Source of the DNA: DASWIV01 sp036397475 | GTDB taxonomy: Bacteria; JAJVIF01; JAPKYR01 | Direction: 5' to 3' | Assembly (NCBI GenBank): GCA_036397475.1 | Contig: DASWIV010000176.1 | Coordinates: forward strand, 1-19,041 | DNA length: 19,041 bases | Part shown: piece by piece, positions 13,187-19,041 of the stretch | Layout of the letters: each line of letters opens with the position of its first letter | How positions within the stretch are numbered: position 1 is the first letter of the stretch | Notes under the pieces: model-generated | The model's database searches: none | What the model saw: only the letters and a program-made list of their open reading frames with translations | Told to the model about the DNA's origin: nothing | Position numbers and translations under genes: made by a program

Positions 13187-13288
13187 GGCTTGACTCCAGG
13201 AATTTATGACCAAAAACAGGTCATGGGCAGTGCATGCCATTCCGTGGAGTAAGCGTACAGCCTTCCGCGGAAGCCGGATGGCTTTTTT
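13187..13288 (+). ncRNA. Structured leader RNA or cis-regulatory attenuator of unknown class
   Basis: The leader between the promoter at 13143 and ATG 13324 can fold compactly. An outer stem of two 5-bp helices (ACTCC 13193-13197 with GGAGT 13246-13250, and GGAAT 13199-13203 with ATTCC 13239-13243) encloses two hairpins, ATGACC/GGTCAT (13206-13224) and GGCA/TGCC (13226-13238). A 3' part has TTCC-GC-GGAA (13263-13272) and AGCC-GGAT-GGCT (13272-13283) followed by six T. An upstream GGCT (13187-13190) could pair with AGCC (13259-13262), which the downstream GGCT could also use, so two alternative states are possible. I do not recognise any published riboswitch consensus in it. It could instead be a stand-alone small RNA. 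Confidence 0.5.
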
Positions 13289-13323
13289 ATTGCCTGTGAT
13301 GTCGTGAACTCGGAGGTTAGAAA

Positions 13324-13677
13324 ATGTTCAGAAGATTTGGCAGCGAGATGACATACAGCATGATAGCGGCAGGAATTTTCGTCTTTGCCTTTTTTACCTG
13401 CCTTGTAAGCGCGGCGAAAGCTGCTGATTTCGTAGCGCCCGGGGATCACCTTAGTTTTGAAAGCCAGGACCTGGTTTCCGATCCGGGGAATAGCGGGACT
13501 GGTACGGACGCGGGAGGCCCGTGGGGTAATTCACCCGGAGCCGGCGGTCCGAAGCAACAGGGACCTGAAAGCACCCTTGGCGGGCCAAAGGATCCGTGGG
13601 GGGTAGATGTTACGTCGATCTGGTCGGCATTCAGTTATTTCGTGAAGTACATGTTAACCAAGGTGCAGGTATTTTAG
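13324..13677 (+). CDS. Small secreted Gly/Pro-rich protein, unknown function
   Basis: 117 residues. A signal peptide covers residues 1 to about 33 (hydrophobic 'MIAAGIFVFAFFTCLVSAA', likely cleavage after AKA). Residues about 50-92 are low-complexity and rich in Gly, Pro and Asn, with recurring GGPW, GGPK and KDPWG motifs. The last 25 residues ('VDVTSIWSAFSYFVKYMLTK') could form an amphipathic or membrane-seeking helix. No cysteine remains in the mature part and no known domain is apparent. The start is well supported by GGAGG seven bases upstream. It has its own promoter and a structured leader and is followed by a strong hairpin, so it is probably a monocistronic, regulated gene. Confidence 0.75.
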   Translation: MFRRFGSEMTYSMIAAGIFVFAFFTCLVSAAKAADFVAPGDHLSFESQDLVSDPGNSGTGTDAGGPWGNSPGAGGPKQQGPESTLGGPKDPWGVDVTSIWSAFSYFVKYMLTKVQVF

Positions 13678-13724
13678 CGGGGACGGCGGCTAGTTCCTGA
13701 ATCTTCCTGTTAATTACCGAAAGC

Positions 13725-13753
13725 AATGGGCAGCGGGAAATCCGGTGCCCATT
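13725..13753 (+). terminator. Strong hairpin downstream of the Gly/Pro-rich gene
   Basis: AATGGGCA (13725-13732) pairs perfectly with TGCCCATT (13746-13753). A G/G mismatch separates this from an inner CGG/CCG stem with loop GAAAT. The downstream sequence CGTTTG has only a short T run, so efficiency as an intrinsic terminator is uncertain. A 10-bp palindrome GCCTGCAGGC follows at 13759-13768. Confidence 0.45.
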
Positions 13754-13804
13754 CGTTTGCCTGCAGGCTCAAAGACGGATTAAAAGAGGTATTTTTAAGT
13801 CTCC

Positions 13805-13833
13805 TTGACACTGTCCATTTCGCAGTGTACCAT
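13805..13833 (+). promoter_or_regulatory. Sigma70-type promoter with operator-like inverted repeat in the spacer
   Basis: A consensus TTGACA (13805-13810), 17-nt spacer and TACCAT (13828-13833). The perfect inverted repeat ACACTG-N9-CAGTGT (13808-13828) runs from the -35 to the first base of the -10, a position suited to a repressor. The leader to ATG 13895 is about 55 nt. Confidence 0.65.
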
Positions 13834-13894
13834 GCATTAAACCGGGCCTTATAAGGTAACGGTAAGTTTCCCCATCAAATTCGGAGAGCGTTAA

Positions 13895-14674
13895 ATGCGT
13901 GCAATTCCAGTAAGACTGACGATTTTAATAACAGTTTTATCTCTTCTATTTTCTTTAAGCTACAGCGGGTGTCAGGGAGACACTCCCGCCAGCCCTGAAC
14001 CCCAGGGAGGCCTGAAGAGCATAAATGTATTCAACGTCCCACCTACCCTGAGACCTGGGCAGGTACACCTGCTTGGAGCTACCGGTATATATGTCGGCAC
14101 CGCGACCTATAACATCACCGGGCTCGCAAACTGGTCATCGGACAATACCGATGTCATAGAGATAATCGGCAAGGGAATCCTTAGAGCAGTTGGAGGGGGA
14201 ACCGCCACGATAACAGCATCGTACAAGGGTGTCACATCGGGGCAGTATAAGATCACGGTAGATGGACCACCGATCCCGGGATCGGAAGGTCCTCCAACGA
14301 ATGATCTTGAAGAAATAACCATCGAGCCGACCTTTGTACAGGTTCCCGAAGGCGACACGGTTCAGTTTGAAGCGACCGCGCATTTCACGTTCGGCAATAC
14401 CCAGCTGATCACGAATCTTGTCGACTGGCGGGTATCGGATGACGATCCGGGATTTATAATCGACGCCGACAACTCGAATGCGTGGGGGCAGTTCTTCGGA
14501 TTGTTCCGCGCGACCGGACCTGTAGGATCGACATCCGTCAGTGCCGAGTACCAGGGACTGATCTCGAACTACTCGACAGTAATCGTAAAGGATTCACATT
14601 ACGGAACGTCGTACGATGGCGGATCGGTGATCTACGATCCTGCATATAAGGACGCGTTCGAAACAGCGGAATAA
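13895..14674 (+). CDS. Lipoprotein with two bacterial Ig-like (Big_2-type) domains
   Basis: 259 residues. The signal peptide has lipobox YSGC, Cys at about residue 26. Residues about 40-122 form a Big_2-type Ig-like domain: 'LKSINVFNVPPTLRPGQVHL', 'NWSSDNTDVIEIIGKGILRA', 'GGGTATITASYKGVTS', the classic 'W-S-S-x-N' and 'G-x-A-T-I-T-A-x-Y' pattern. Residues about 135-240 are a second, more divergent copy ('LEEITIEPTFVQVPEGDTVQ', 'VDWRVSDDDPGF', 'GSTSVSAEYQG'). Such domains serve as adhesive or spacer modules on surface proteins. The GGAG Shine-Dalgarno lies eight bases before the ATG. A good intrinsic terminator follows, so the gene is probably monocistronic. Confidence 0.85.
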   Translation: MRAIPVRLTILITVLSLLFSLSYSGCQGDTPASPEPQGGLKSINVFNVPPTLRPGQVHLLGATGIYVGTATYNITGLANWSSDNTDVIEIIGKGILRAVGGGTATITASYKGVTSGQYKITVDGPPIPGSEGPPTNDLEEITIEPTFVQVPEGDTVQFEATAHFTFGNTQLITNLVDWRVSDDDPGFIIDADNSNAWGQFFGLFRATGPVGSTSVSAEYQGLISNYSTVIVKDSHYGTSYDGGSVIYDPAYKDAFETAE

Positions 14675-14711
14675 AAAAGTCCGCAGTTTACAAAAATCGG
14701 AATTTACTTTA

Positions 14712-14735
14712 CCCCGGGCGGAATCCCGGGGTTTT
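14712..14735 (+). terminator. Rho-independent terminator
   Basis: CCCCGGG (14712-14718), loop CGGAAT, CCCGGGG (14725-14731), then TTTT. It lies 38 nt after the Ig-like lipoprotein stop. Confidence 0.85.
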
Positions 14736-14764
14736 ATAACTCACATGAAATATATTTTTTATTT

Positions 14765-14770
14765 TATACT
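14765..14770 (+). promoter_or_regulatory. Putative -10 element for the osmC-like gene
   Basis: TATACT in an AT-rich stretch after the terminator at 14712. The predicted start near 14777 gives a short leader with GGAG at 14780-14783 before ATG 14790. No -35 is recognisable. Confidence 0.35.
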
Positions 14771-14789
14771 ACAACAACTGGAGTGAATA

Positions 14790-15248
14790 ATGGCTGACCA
14801 GGCAACTGATAAAAAATACAAGGCACATACGTTCAACACCAGCCTTGAATGGACAGGAGACAGGAACTGGATAGCGCGGGTTTCGACGTGCGATGAGATC
14901 TCCTGTTCCCCGCCGAAGGTTTTCCGTGGCGAGGAAGGGAACTGGACGCCCGAGGACCTGATGCTCGCGAGTGTTACAGGATGTTTATTGTCCACATTTG
15001 TAGGCTACGCCGAGAGGAAGCACCTGGAAGTGGTTTCTTATGAGGCCGTTGCCGACGGTATCCTTGAGCACGACGGGACAAATTACCGGTTTACCAAGAT
15101 TACCGTCAAGCCGAAGATCGGAGTAAAGTCCGAAGCCGATATCGAAACCGCGAAGCAGTACGCGCACCGTGCCCACGACCTCTGTTTCATGGCTTACAGC
15201 GTCAAAGCGGATGTAATCATTGAGCCGGAGGTTTTCGTTGCTGAATAA
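14790..15248 (+). CDS. OsmC/Ohr-family peroxide-detoxifying protein
   Basis: 152 residues matching the OsmC superfamily, cytoplasmic dimeric thiol peroxidases. The two redox cysteines are in place: Cys65 in 'TPEDLMLASVTGCLLSTFVG' at the start of the long central helix, and Cys132 in 'AHRAHDLCFMAYSVKADV'. The conserved Glu of 'TPEDLMLAS' is present. It belongs to the YhfA/general OsmC subgroup rather than Ohr, judged by the C-terminal 'HDLC' motif. Two additional cysteines (Cys32 and Cys37, 'STCDEISCSP') are unusual and might add redox or metal sensing. GGAG lies six bases before ATG. The 3' end overlaps the next small gene, so the two are probably co-translated. Confidence 0.9.
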   Translation: MADQATDKKYKAHTFNTSLEWTGDRNWIARVSTCDEISCSPPKVFRGEEGNWTPEDLMLASVTGCLLSTFVGYAERKHLEVVSYEAVADGILEHDGTNYRFTKITVKPKIGVKSEADIETAKQYAHRAHDLCFMAYSVKADVIIEPEVFVAE

Positions 15249-15420
15249 TATCTTAAATATCACGGGGACTTTAAACTGGATTGGCATGGTTATCGGGGCT
15301 GTACTTGGGGGCGGATATGCGTATTTTCTGAAGTGCACCTCGGGAACATGCCCGTTGACCAGCAGGTGGTGGTTAGTAGCGATTATCGGCGCGCTCCTTG
15401 GATTAACCTGGAAGAAATAA
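15238..15420 (+). CDS. DUF6132-like small membrane protein
   Basis: 60 residues from a TTG start at 15238, preceded by GGAGG (15227-15231) with a six-base spacer inside the end of the osmC-like gene; a longer reading from ATG 15220 is possible but has no Shine-Dalgarno. The sequence has two hydrophobic helices ('NWIGMVIGAVLGGGYAYFL' and 'WWLVAIIGALLGLTW') around 'KCTSGTCPLTSRWW'. This C-x-S-G-x-C-P-x-T motif between two glycine-rich helices is the DUF6132 signature, a family often found beside rhodanese, thioredoxin or other thiol genes. The cysteine pair may be redox active; function is not established. The overlap with osmC and a terminator right after it indicate a two-gene operon. Confidence 0.8.
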   Translation: MLNNILNITGTLNWIGMVIGAVLGGGYAYFLKCTSGTCPLTSRWWLVAIIGALLGLTWKK

Positions 15421-15439
15421 GCGATTATGAATAATTAAT

Positions 15440-15465
15440 ATCCGGGCAAACATCCGGATTTTTTT
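15440..15465 (+). terminator. Rho-independent terminator after the osmC-DUF6132 pair
   Basis: ATCCGG (15440-15445), loop GCAAACAT, CCGGAT (15454-15459), followed by a run of seven T that begins with the last base of the stem. Confidence 0.75.
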
Positions 15466-15500
15466 ATGATTGGTTCAGAAAATAAACGGTTGAAATAAGA

Positions 15501-15546
15501 TTGTACCGCGCAATACAGGCTGGTAGAATACGACCGTCCACCAGCC
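15501..15546 (+). promoter_or_regulatory. Extended -10 promoter with flanking inverted repeat
   Basis: TTGTAC (15501-15506), 17-nt spacer, then TGG-TAGAAT (-10 at 15524-15529). GGCTGGT (15518-15524) and ACCAGCC (15540-15546) form a perfect 7-bp inverted repeat straddling the -10 and the predicted start near 15536, a good place for an operator. The promoter drives the ammonia-lyase gene. Confidence 0.6.
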
Positions 15547-15582
15547 AGGAGGAGTAAATTTTGAACAGGAGAGTTTCATCGA

Positions 15583-17121
15583 ATGGACATCGTACTCGAT
15601 GGTCATAGCCTGACTATAGATAAGGTAGCGTCGATCGCCAGGGAAGGTGGAAAGTTATCCATTTCGGAAAGCGCCCGCAAGCGGGTCGCAGCCTGCGAGA
15701 GACTTCTCAACGAGCTTATTGCGGAAGATATCGCTATCTATGGGGTCACCACCGGAATCGGCGAATTCGCACGCATAAGAATAGATCCTGAAATGGGGAG
15801 CGAACTTCAAAGGCGGATAATCTACTCGCATGCCGCCGGATGCGGACCGCTCTTCCCGCAGGAAGTAGTGAAGGCGGCAATGGTCGCGAGGGCGAACGTG
15901 TTATCCGGAGGACATTCGGGAGTAAGGGAGAGTACCCTGGATTTTTACACAGAAATGTTCAACCGCGGAGTCGTGCCGGTTGTCAACCAGAAGGGCTCAG
16001 TGGGAACGTCGGGCGATTTGAGTCCATTGTCGCAGTTGGCGGAAGTCTGTCTTGGGGAAGGTGAGGCGTATTACGAAGGAGAAAAAATGCCCGGTGGCGA
16101 AGCGCTTAAAAAAGCCGGACTTGAACCGCTGCAACTCACGTACAAGGAAGGCCTGGGACTAATCAACGGCTCGCAGATGATGACCGGCGAATCGTGCTTG
16201 CAGCTTGTCGAAGCAAGAAAGATAATTAAAAACGCGATAATCGCGGCCGCAATGGCTATCGATGCACTCAAGGGAGTGGCGGCGGCGTACGATGCGAGGC
16301 TTCACGGTGCAAGACCCCATCCAGGCCAGAATGCGGTCGCAAGAAATCTGAGAAACATTTTTGCCGATTCGGAGATCATGGCGGATAAGTCCGGCAAGGT
16401 GCAGGACGGGTATTCAATGAGGTGCACCCCTCAGGTTCAGGGTCCGGCGATAGATGTCTGGCATTTCGCGAAAGACTGGATAGAGAGAGAACTTAATTCA
16501 CCGGGAGCGGATAATCCCCTGTTCTTTATAAACGACCACGCGTATCTCGCGGGAGGGAATTTCCACGGACAGGGAATCGGACTTGCGATCGATTATCTGA
16601 CCATTGCCATTGCCGAGCTTGGAGATCTGTCGGAGCGACATACAAACAGGTTATTGAATCCCGCACTCTCAGGTCTTCCCGATTTTCTTGTTGAAGGAAA
16701 AGGCCTGAATTCGGGATTAATGGTGGCGCAGTACACCGCAGCAAGCCTTGTAAGTGAGAATAAGGTGTTCTGCCATCCGGGCAGTGCGGATTCGATCTCG
16801 GTATCGGCAGACCAGGAAGACCATGTGAGCATGGGACCGACATCGATTCGCAAATTCAATGAAGTCATAAAAAATATGCACAACATTCTGGGAATCGAAA
16901 TGATGTGTGCCGCACAGGCGATGGATTTCAGAACTCCCCAGAAACCCGGCGCGGGATGCAAGGCAGCGTACGATGTAATTCGCAAGTATGTGACCAGGCT
17001 TGAAGATGACAGGGTGCTGTACCCCGATGTCATTAAATGCGGTGAGCTTGTCGGAAGCGGGGAAATTGTCGACGCGGTTGAGTCGGTAATTGGCGAGATC
17101 GGATTGGACTGGGACGGTTAA
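15583..17121 (+). CDS. MIO-type aromatic amino acid ammonia-lyase, histidine ammonia-lyase-like, with Thr-Ser-Gly triad
   Basis: 512 residues, full length for the family that removes ammonia from histidine or aromatic amino acids using the self-formed MIO group. Residues align by number with Pseudomonas HutH: Tyr53 in 'IYGVTTGIGEF', Ser82-His83 in 'IYSHAAGCG' (the histidine-selective position), the MIO triad at 142-144, 'GLGLINGSQMMTG', Tyr277 and Arg280 in 'GYSMRCTPQVQG', 'NSPGADNPLFF' and Glu412 in 'SADQEDHVSMG'. The MIO triad is Thr-Ser-Gly ('GTSGDLSPLSQ') instead of the usual Ala-Ser-Gly. No hutU, hutI or hutG gene is nearby. The start is ATG 15583, nine bases after AGGAGAG; an in-frame TGA at 15562 rules out longer forms. 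Its stop overlaps the next ATG by one base. Histidine is the likeliest substrate; an aminomutase is possible. Confidence 0.9.
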   Translation: MDIVLDGHSLTIDKVASIAREGGKLSISESARKRVAACERLLNELIAEDIAIYGVTTGIGEFARIRIDPEMGSELQRRIIYSHAAGCGPLFPQEVVKAAMVARANVLSGGHSGVRESTLDFYTEMFNRGVVPVVNQKGSVGTSGDLSPLSQLAEVCLGEGEAYYEGEKMPGGEALKKAGLEPLQLTYKEGLGLINGSQMMTGESCLQLVEARKIIKNAIIAAAMAIDALKGVAAAYDARLHGARPHPGQNAVARNLRNIFADSEIMADKSGKVQDGYSMRCTPQVQGPAIDVWHFAKDWIERELNSPGADNPLFFINDHAYLAGGNFHGQGIGLAIDYLTIAIAELGDLSERHTNRLLNPALSGLPDFLVEGKGLNSGLMVAQYTAASLVSENKVFCHPGSADSISVSADQEDHVSMGPTSIRKFNEVIKNMHNILGIEMMCAAQAMDFRTPQKPGAGCKAAYDVIRKYVTRLEDDRVLYPDVIKCGELVGSGEIVDAVESVIGEIGLDWDG

Positions 17122-17942
17122 TGGCTGAATTCGAAGCATCGGAAAAGATTGATGTCACCTATGCCCTGAAATACGTGATGGAGGAAGGCGACGAGTTCGA
17201 CCGCTACAGGATAAAGGTCCTGTTCGAGAAGTACAGGGATATCGACGACGCTGTAAAATATTTAGAGGAGAGGGAGTCTCCGGACGGAGGCTTTTTTTAT
17301 CGCCTGCAAAAAGGCAATCCCGTATCTATCTGTGAGTCCGCGAGAATGCTTAAGTTGATGATCGAGGTCGATCTGTTCAAGACGCCTGTATTCCAGCGGA
17401 CGAAAAATTTTCTGCTGGGAGCGCAGTCCGATGAATTTTTCTGGGACGAGAATCCCGAGTTGAAAGAATTCGAGACGCACCGCTACGATGTGCCGGGTGA
17501 ATTATCGACCCGCACCTGGCTGACCGGCGAGATAATTCGATTGATAGCAAGGGACGATGAGCATGAAAATCCGAAGCTCAAAAAAGGATGCAGGTATCTT
17601 CTCGATCAGTTCGGGCAGTATGAGATCGCCGGATTCGATGTCGCGAATTTTGTAACGCTGGCGTCGATGGCGTGGACGCATACAGAGGATTTCAAAATCA
17701 CGAGTGAGTTATCCGATACGACGGGGGAAATTGTGAGCAGGGAAAAGGACATGCACCTGATGGGATGGTACATGGACTGCATGATAGAGAGCTCGCATAT
17801 GGAGGGAGTGTTTATATGCTTAAGGAATCTGCAGATGGGACTGAACGTGGAAGGGCTGTGGGAGAGCGCCGAATTTCCGGACAGGAAAGTTGATACCCAG
17901 ATCGTCGCGCTGAGGCAGTGCCGATGGGGAAAGAGATGGTGA
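17121..17942 (+). CDS. Prenyltransferase/squalene-cyclase-like alpha/alpha-barrel protein
   Basis: 273 residues. The pattern of helical repeats of about 50 residues ('VKYLEERESPDGGFFYRLQK', 'ICESARMLKLMIEVDLF', 'TKNFLLGAQ', 'LSTRTWLTGEIIRLIA', 'GCRYLLDQFG', 'CLRNLQMGLNVEGLWESAEF') resembles the terpenoid-cyclase/prenyltransferase alpha/alpha barrel, with the Q-x-x-D/S-G-G-F/W type turns. No DxDD or DCTAE cyclase motif is present and the length is under half of a squalene-hopene cyclase, so cyclisation is unlikely. No signal peptide is seen. The TAATG overlap with the ammonia-lyase gene implies translational coupling and a shared process. The function is unknown. Confidence 0.7.
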   Translation: MAEFEASEKIDVTYALKYVMEEGDEFDRYRIKVLFEKYRDIDDAVKYLEERESPDGGFFYRLQKGNPVSICESARMLKLMIEVDLFKTPVFQRTKNFLLGAQSDEFFWDENPELKEFETHRYDVPGELSTRTWLTGEIIRLIARDDEHENPKLKKGCRYLLDQFGQYEIAGFDVANFVTLASMAWTHTEDFKITSELSDTTGEIVSREKDMHLMGWYMDCMIESSHMEGVFICLRNLQMGLNVEGLWESAEFPDRKVDTQIVALRQCRWGKRW

Positions 17943-18045
17943 CCCGATCTTTCCTTTACGATCTGTACTAACTAACAATTTCAACTTACTTATTATTTAC
18001 GCTGATTCAACTTCATCTGACATCATAATTTCGGCATTATTAAGG

Positions 18046-18051
18046 TATACT
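18046..18051 (+). promoter_or_regulatory. Putative -10 element for the right-edge lipoprotein gene
   Basis: TATACT 37 nt before ATG 18089, in an AT-rich 146-nt gap. No clear -35 is seen; TATAAA at 18058-18063 is an alternative. No terminator for the preceding gene is recognisable in this gap. Confidence 0.3.
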
Positions 18052-18088
18052 AGATAGTATAAATCCCTTGCAGAAGGAGTAGCACAGG

Positions 18089-19041
18089 ATGCTGCACCCA
18101 CGTCTCGAACCCGTTAAATTAGCGTTTACAGCGCTCCTGATTTTTCTTGTGACCGGCTGTTCAGGCAGTGGAGATACCCCGGTACTTCCACAATCCCCTG
18201 ATATTCAGCAGTCCGGAATTAACTCGGGACCGCAATACACCGCCAACCAGATTATTGGAGATGATGGTCCCCGTGCGTTATGGGGACTTTACACGATTTA
18301 TGTGACTCCGGAATTCGATGCCTATGTCGAGCCGAAACATACAGCAGAGATCAGGTTCGATGTCACGAGCTTCCTGCTTCCTCCAAACTGCCCAAACTGC
18401 CTGACTCTTGAAATACTGGATAAGGATCCGGATATTGCGTGGATGAAATTCAGGGTCGGCCTGAAGAATCCGACAAAACTGTCAGGATATGATGTAAGAG
18501 GGATTATCGTCACTAACGAAGAGACGTACCTGATGAATCCTGACGCCCTGACCCCGTACGCAGGAAAGCTTGTATATGAAAACCCGAACGGCTTCCGGGC
18601 GTACGCGACCGAAGAGACGGACAACGAATTTCCTCCCGGCGACCCGGATAATCCGGTATATTACTACCAGGATTTTCAGATACACCTTCCGGCGCCGATC
18701 ACTGGTCCCAAACTGCTTGCTATAGATTACGCGGTGGATGTCTCATTCCCGGGAAATACGCAGGACGCGTGGAGTATCGGCAGCTTTACATTCAATTCGC
18801 AGATTTTTGTGGATTCGCCTCCGATGGACTTTACGCTCAATGTATTCGACCACCAGAACGACGTAACCGATGTGAATATGGCTGCCCCTCCTGGCTGGAT
18901 AGGCGCTGTCCCGGTATTGACGCAGGTTAACGACACGAAGTGGGGAGGGACGTTTGAATTTTGCGGGGACAACCCGGCTGCAAAGTATCCGTTCTACACG
19001 GAGGTCGTTTCGGGATCGGGGACCGACGCAAAATACACATA
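18089..19041 (+). CDS. Lipoprotein with the uncharacterised 'DVRGI' domain, runs off the right edge
   Basis: Open for 317 codons from ATG 18089 to the window edge, with AAGGAG nine bases before the ATG. The lipoprotein signal has lipobox LVTGC, Cys24. From residue 64 the sequence follows the same plan as residues 45-330 of the 699-residue lipoprotein at 9053: 'ALWGLYTIYVTPEFDAYVEP', 'IRFDVTSFLLPPNCPNCLTL', 'LSGYDVRGIIVTNEETYLMN', 'LTPYAGKLVYENPNGF', then 'DYAVDVSFPGNTQDAWSI'. The two share landmarks and order but differ widely in sequence, so they are old paralogues. The local CPNC is specific to this copy. A propeller domain may follow outside the window, as in the other protein; this cannot be seen. 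Function is unknown. Confidence 0.8.
   Translation, partial: MLHPRLEPVKLAFTALLIFLVTGCSGSGDTPVLPQSPDIQQSGINSGPQYTANQIIGDDGPRALWGLYTIYVTPEFDAYVEPKHTAEIRFDVTSFLLPPNCPNCLTLEILDKDPDIAWMKFRVGLKNPTKLSGYDVRGIIVTNEETYLMNPDALTPYAGKLVYENPNGFRAYATEETDNEFPPGDPDNPVYYYQDFQIHLPAPITGPKLLAIDYAVDVSFPGNTQDAWSIGSFTFNSQIFVDSPPMDFTLNVFDHQNDVTDVNMAAPPGWIGAVPVLTQVNDTKWGGTFEFCGDNPAAKYPFYTEVVSGSGTDAKYT

Noticed and set aside
13187..13288. c-di-GMP-I (GEMM) riboswitch, because of the 3' 'AGCCGGATGGC' resembling its P3 tail
   Set aside because: The essential core elements (CACGCACAGGGCAAACC and ACGCAAAGCC) are absent, so only a generic structured leader is claimed.
13759..13768. GCCTGCAGGC palindrome as a recombination or attachment site
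   Set aside because: A single 10-bp palindrome with no integrase, repeat partner or tRNA nearby is not enough.
17880..17942. Possible frameshift at the C terminus of the cyclase-like protein ('ALRQCRWGKRW')
   Set aside because: Family members often end with a short 'ALR-x-x-x-x-W-G-K' helix, and the alternative frames give no better continuation.

Overview
This window looks like chromosomal DNA from an uncultivated Gram-negative (diderm) bacterium. Five lipoproteins with clear lipoboxes, three glycosyltransferases of the envelope-polysaccharide kind, secreted beta-propellers and a pseudopilin relic all point to an outer membrane. I cannot assign a phylum from sequence alone. Gene density is moderate and there is an unusual amount of decay: five broken or truncated genes in 19 kb. 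No rRNA, tRNA, CRISPR array or intact mobile element was found.

Left part (1-4116, all on the minus strand). A group-1 glycosyltransferase runs off the left edge. Upstream of it lie an AlkD-like DNA-alkylation-repeat protein, translationally coupled to a ribbon-helix-helix antitoxin, and in front of that a RelE-like toxin whose start has been lost by a frameshift. Next come a family-2 glycosyltransferase, a small lipoprotein and a second family-2 glycosyltransferase of the dolichol-phosphate-mannose-synthase type, probably one envelope-glycan operon. A 41-bp divergent promoter region separates this block from the next.

Middle (4117-9052). A SnoaL/NTF2-like protein is followed by the two ends of a CPA2 antiporter whose centre is deleted. 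Then comes a secreted FAD-oxidoreductase fused to a golvesin-like domain. A convergent beta-propeller lipoprotein has a C-terminal fragment of a sister gene just upstream.

Right part (9053-19041, plus strand). A TolB-like propeller lipoprotein carries an uncharacterised N-terminal domain that recurs in the truncated last gene (18089 onward). Between them lie a decayed pseudopilin-like gene, a group-1 glycosyltransferase, a structured leader RNA before a small Gly/Pro-rich secreted protein, a two-domain Ig-like lipoprotein, an OsmC/DUF6132 pair, and a MIO-type ammonia-lyase with an unusual Thr-Ser-Gly triad, coupled to an alpha/alpha-barrel protein.

The sequence shows three recurrent themes. 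Several genes have a TATAAT element only 7-11 nt before the ATG and no Shine-Dalgarno, which suggests leaderless transcripts. Two unrelated genes share an almost identical extended -10 promoter. The lipoprotein families look locally amplified and decaying.
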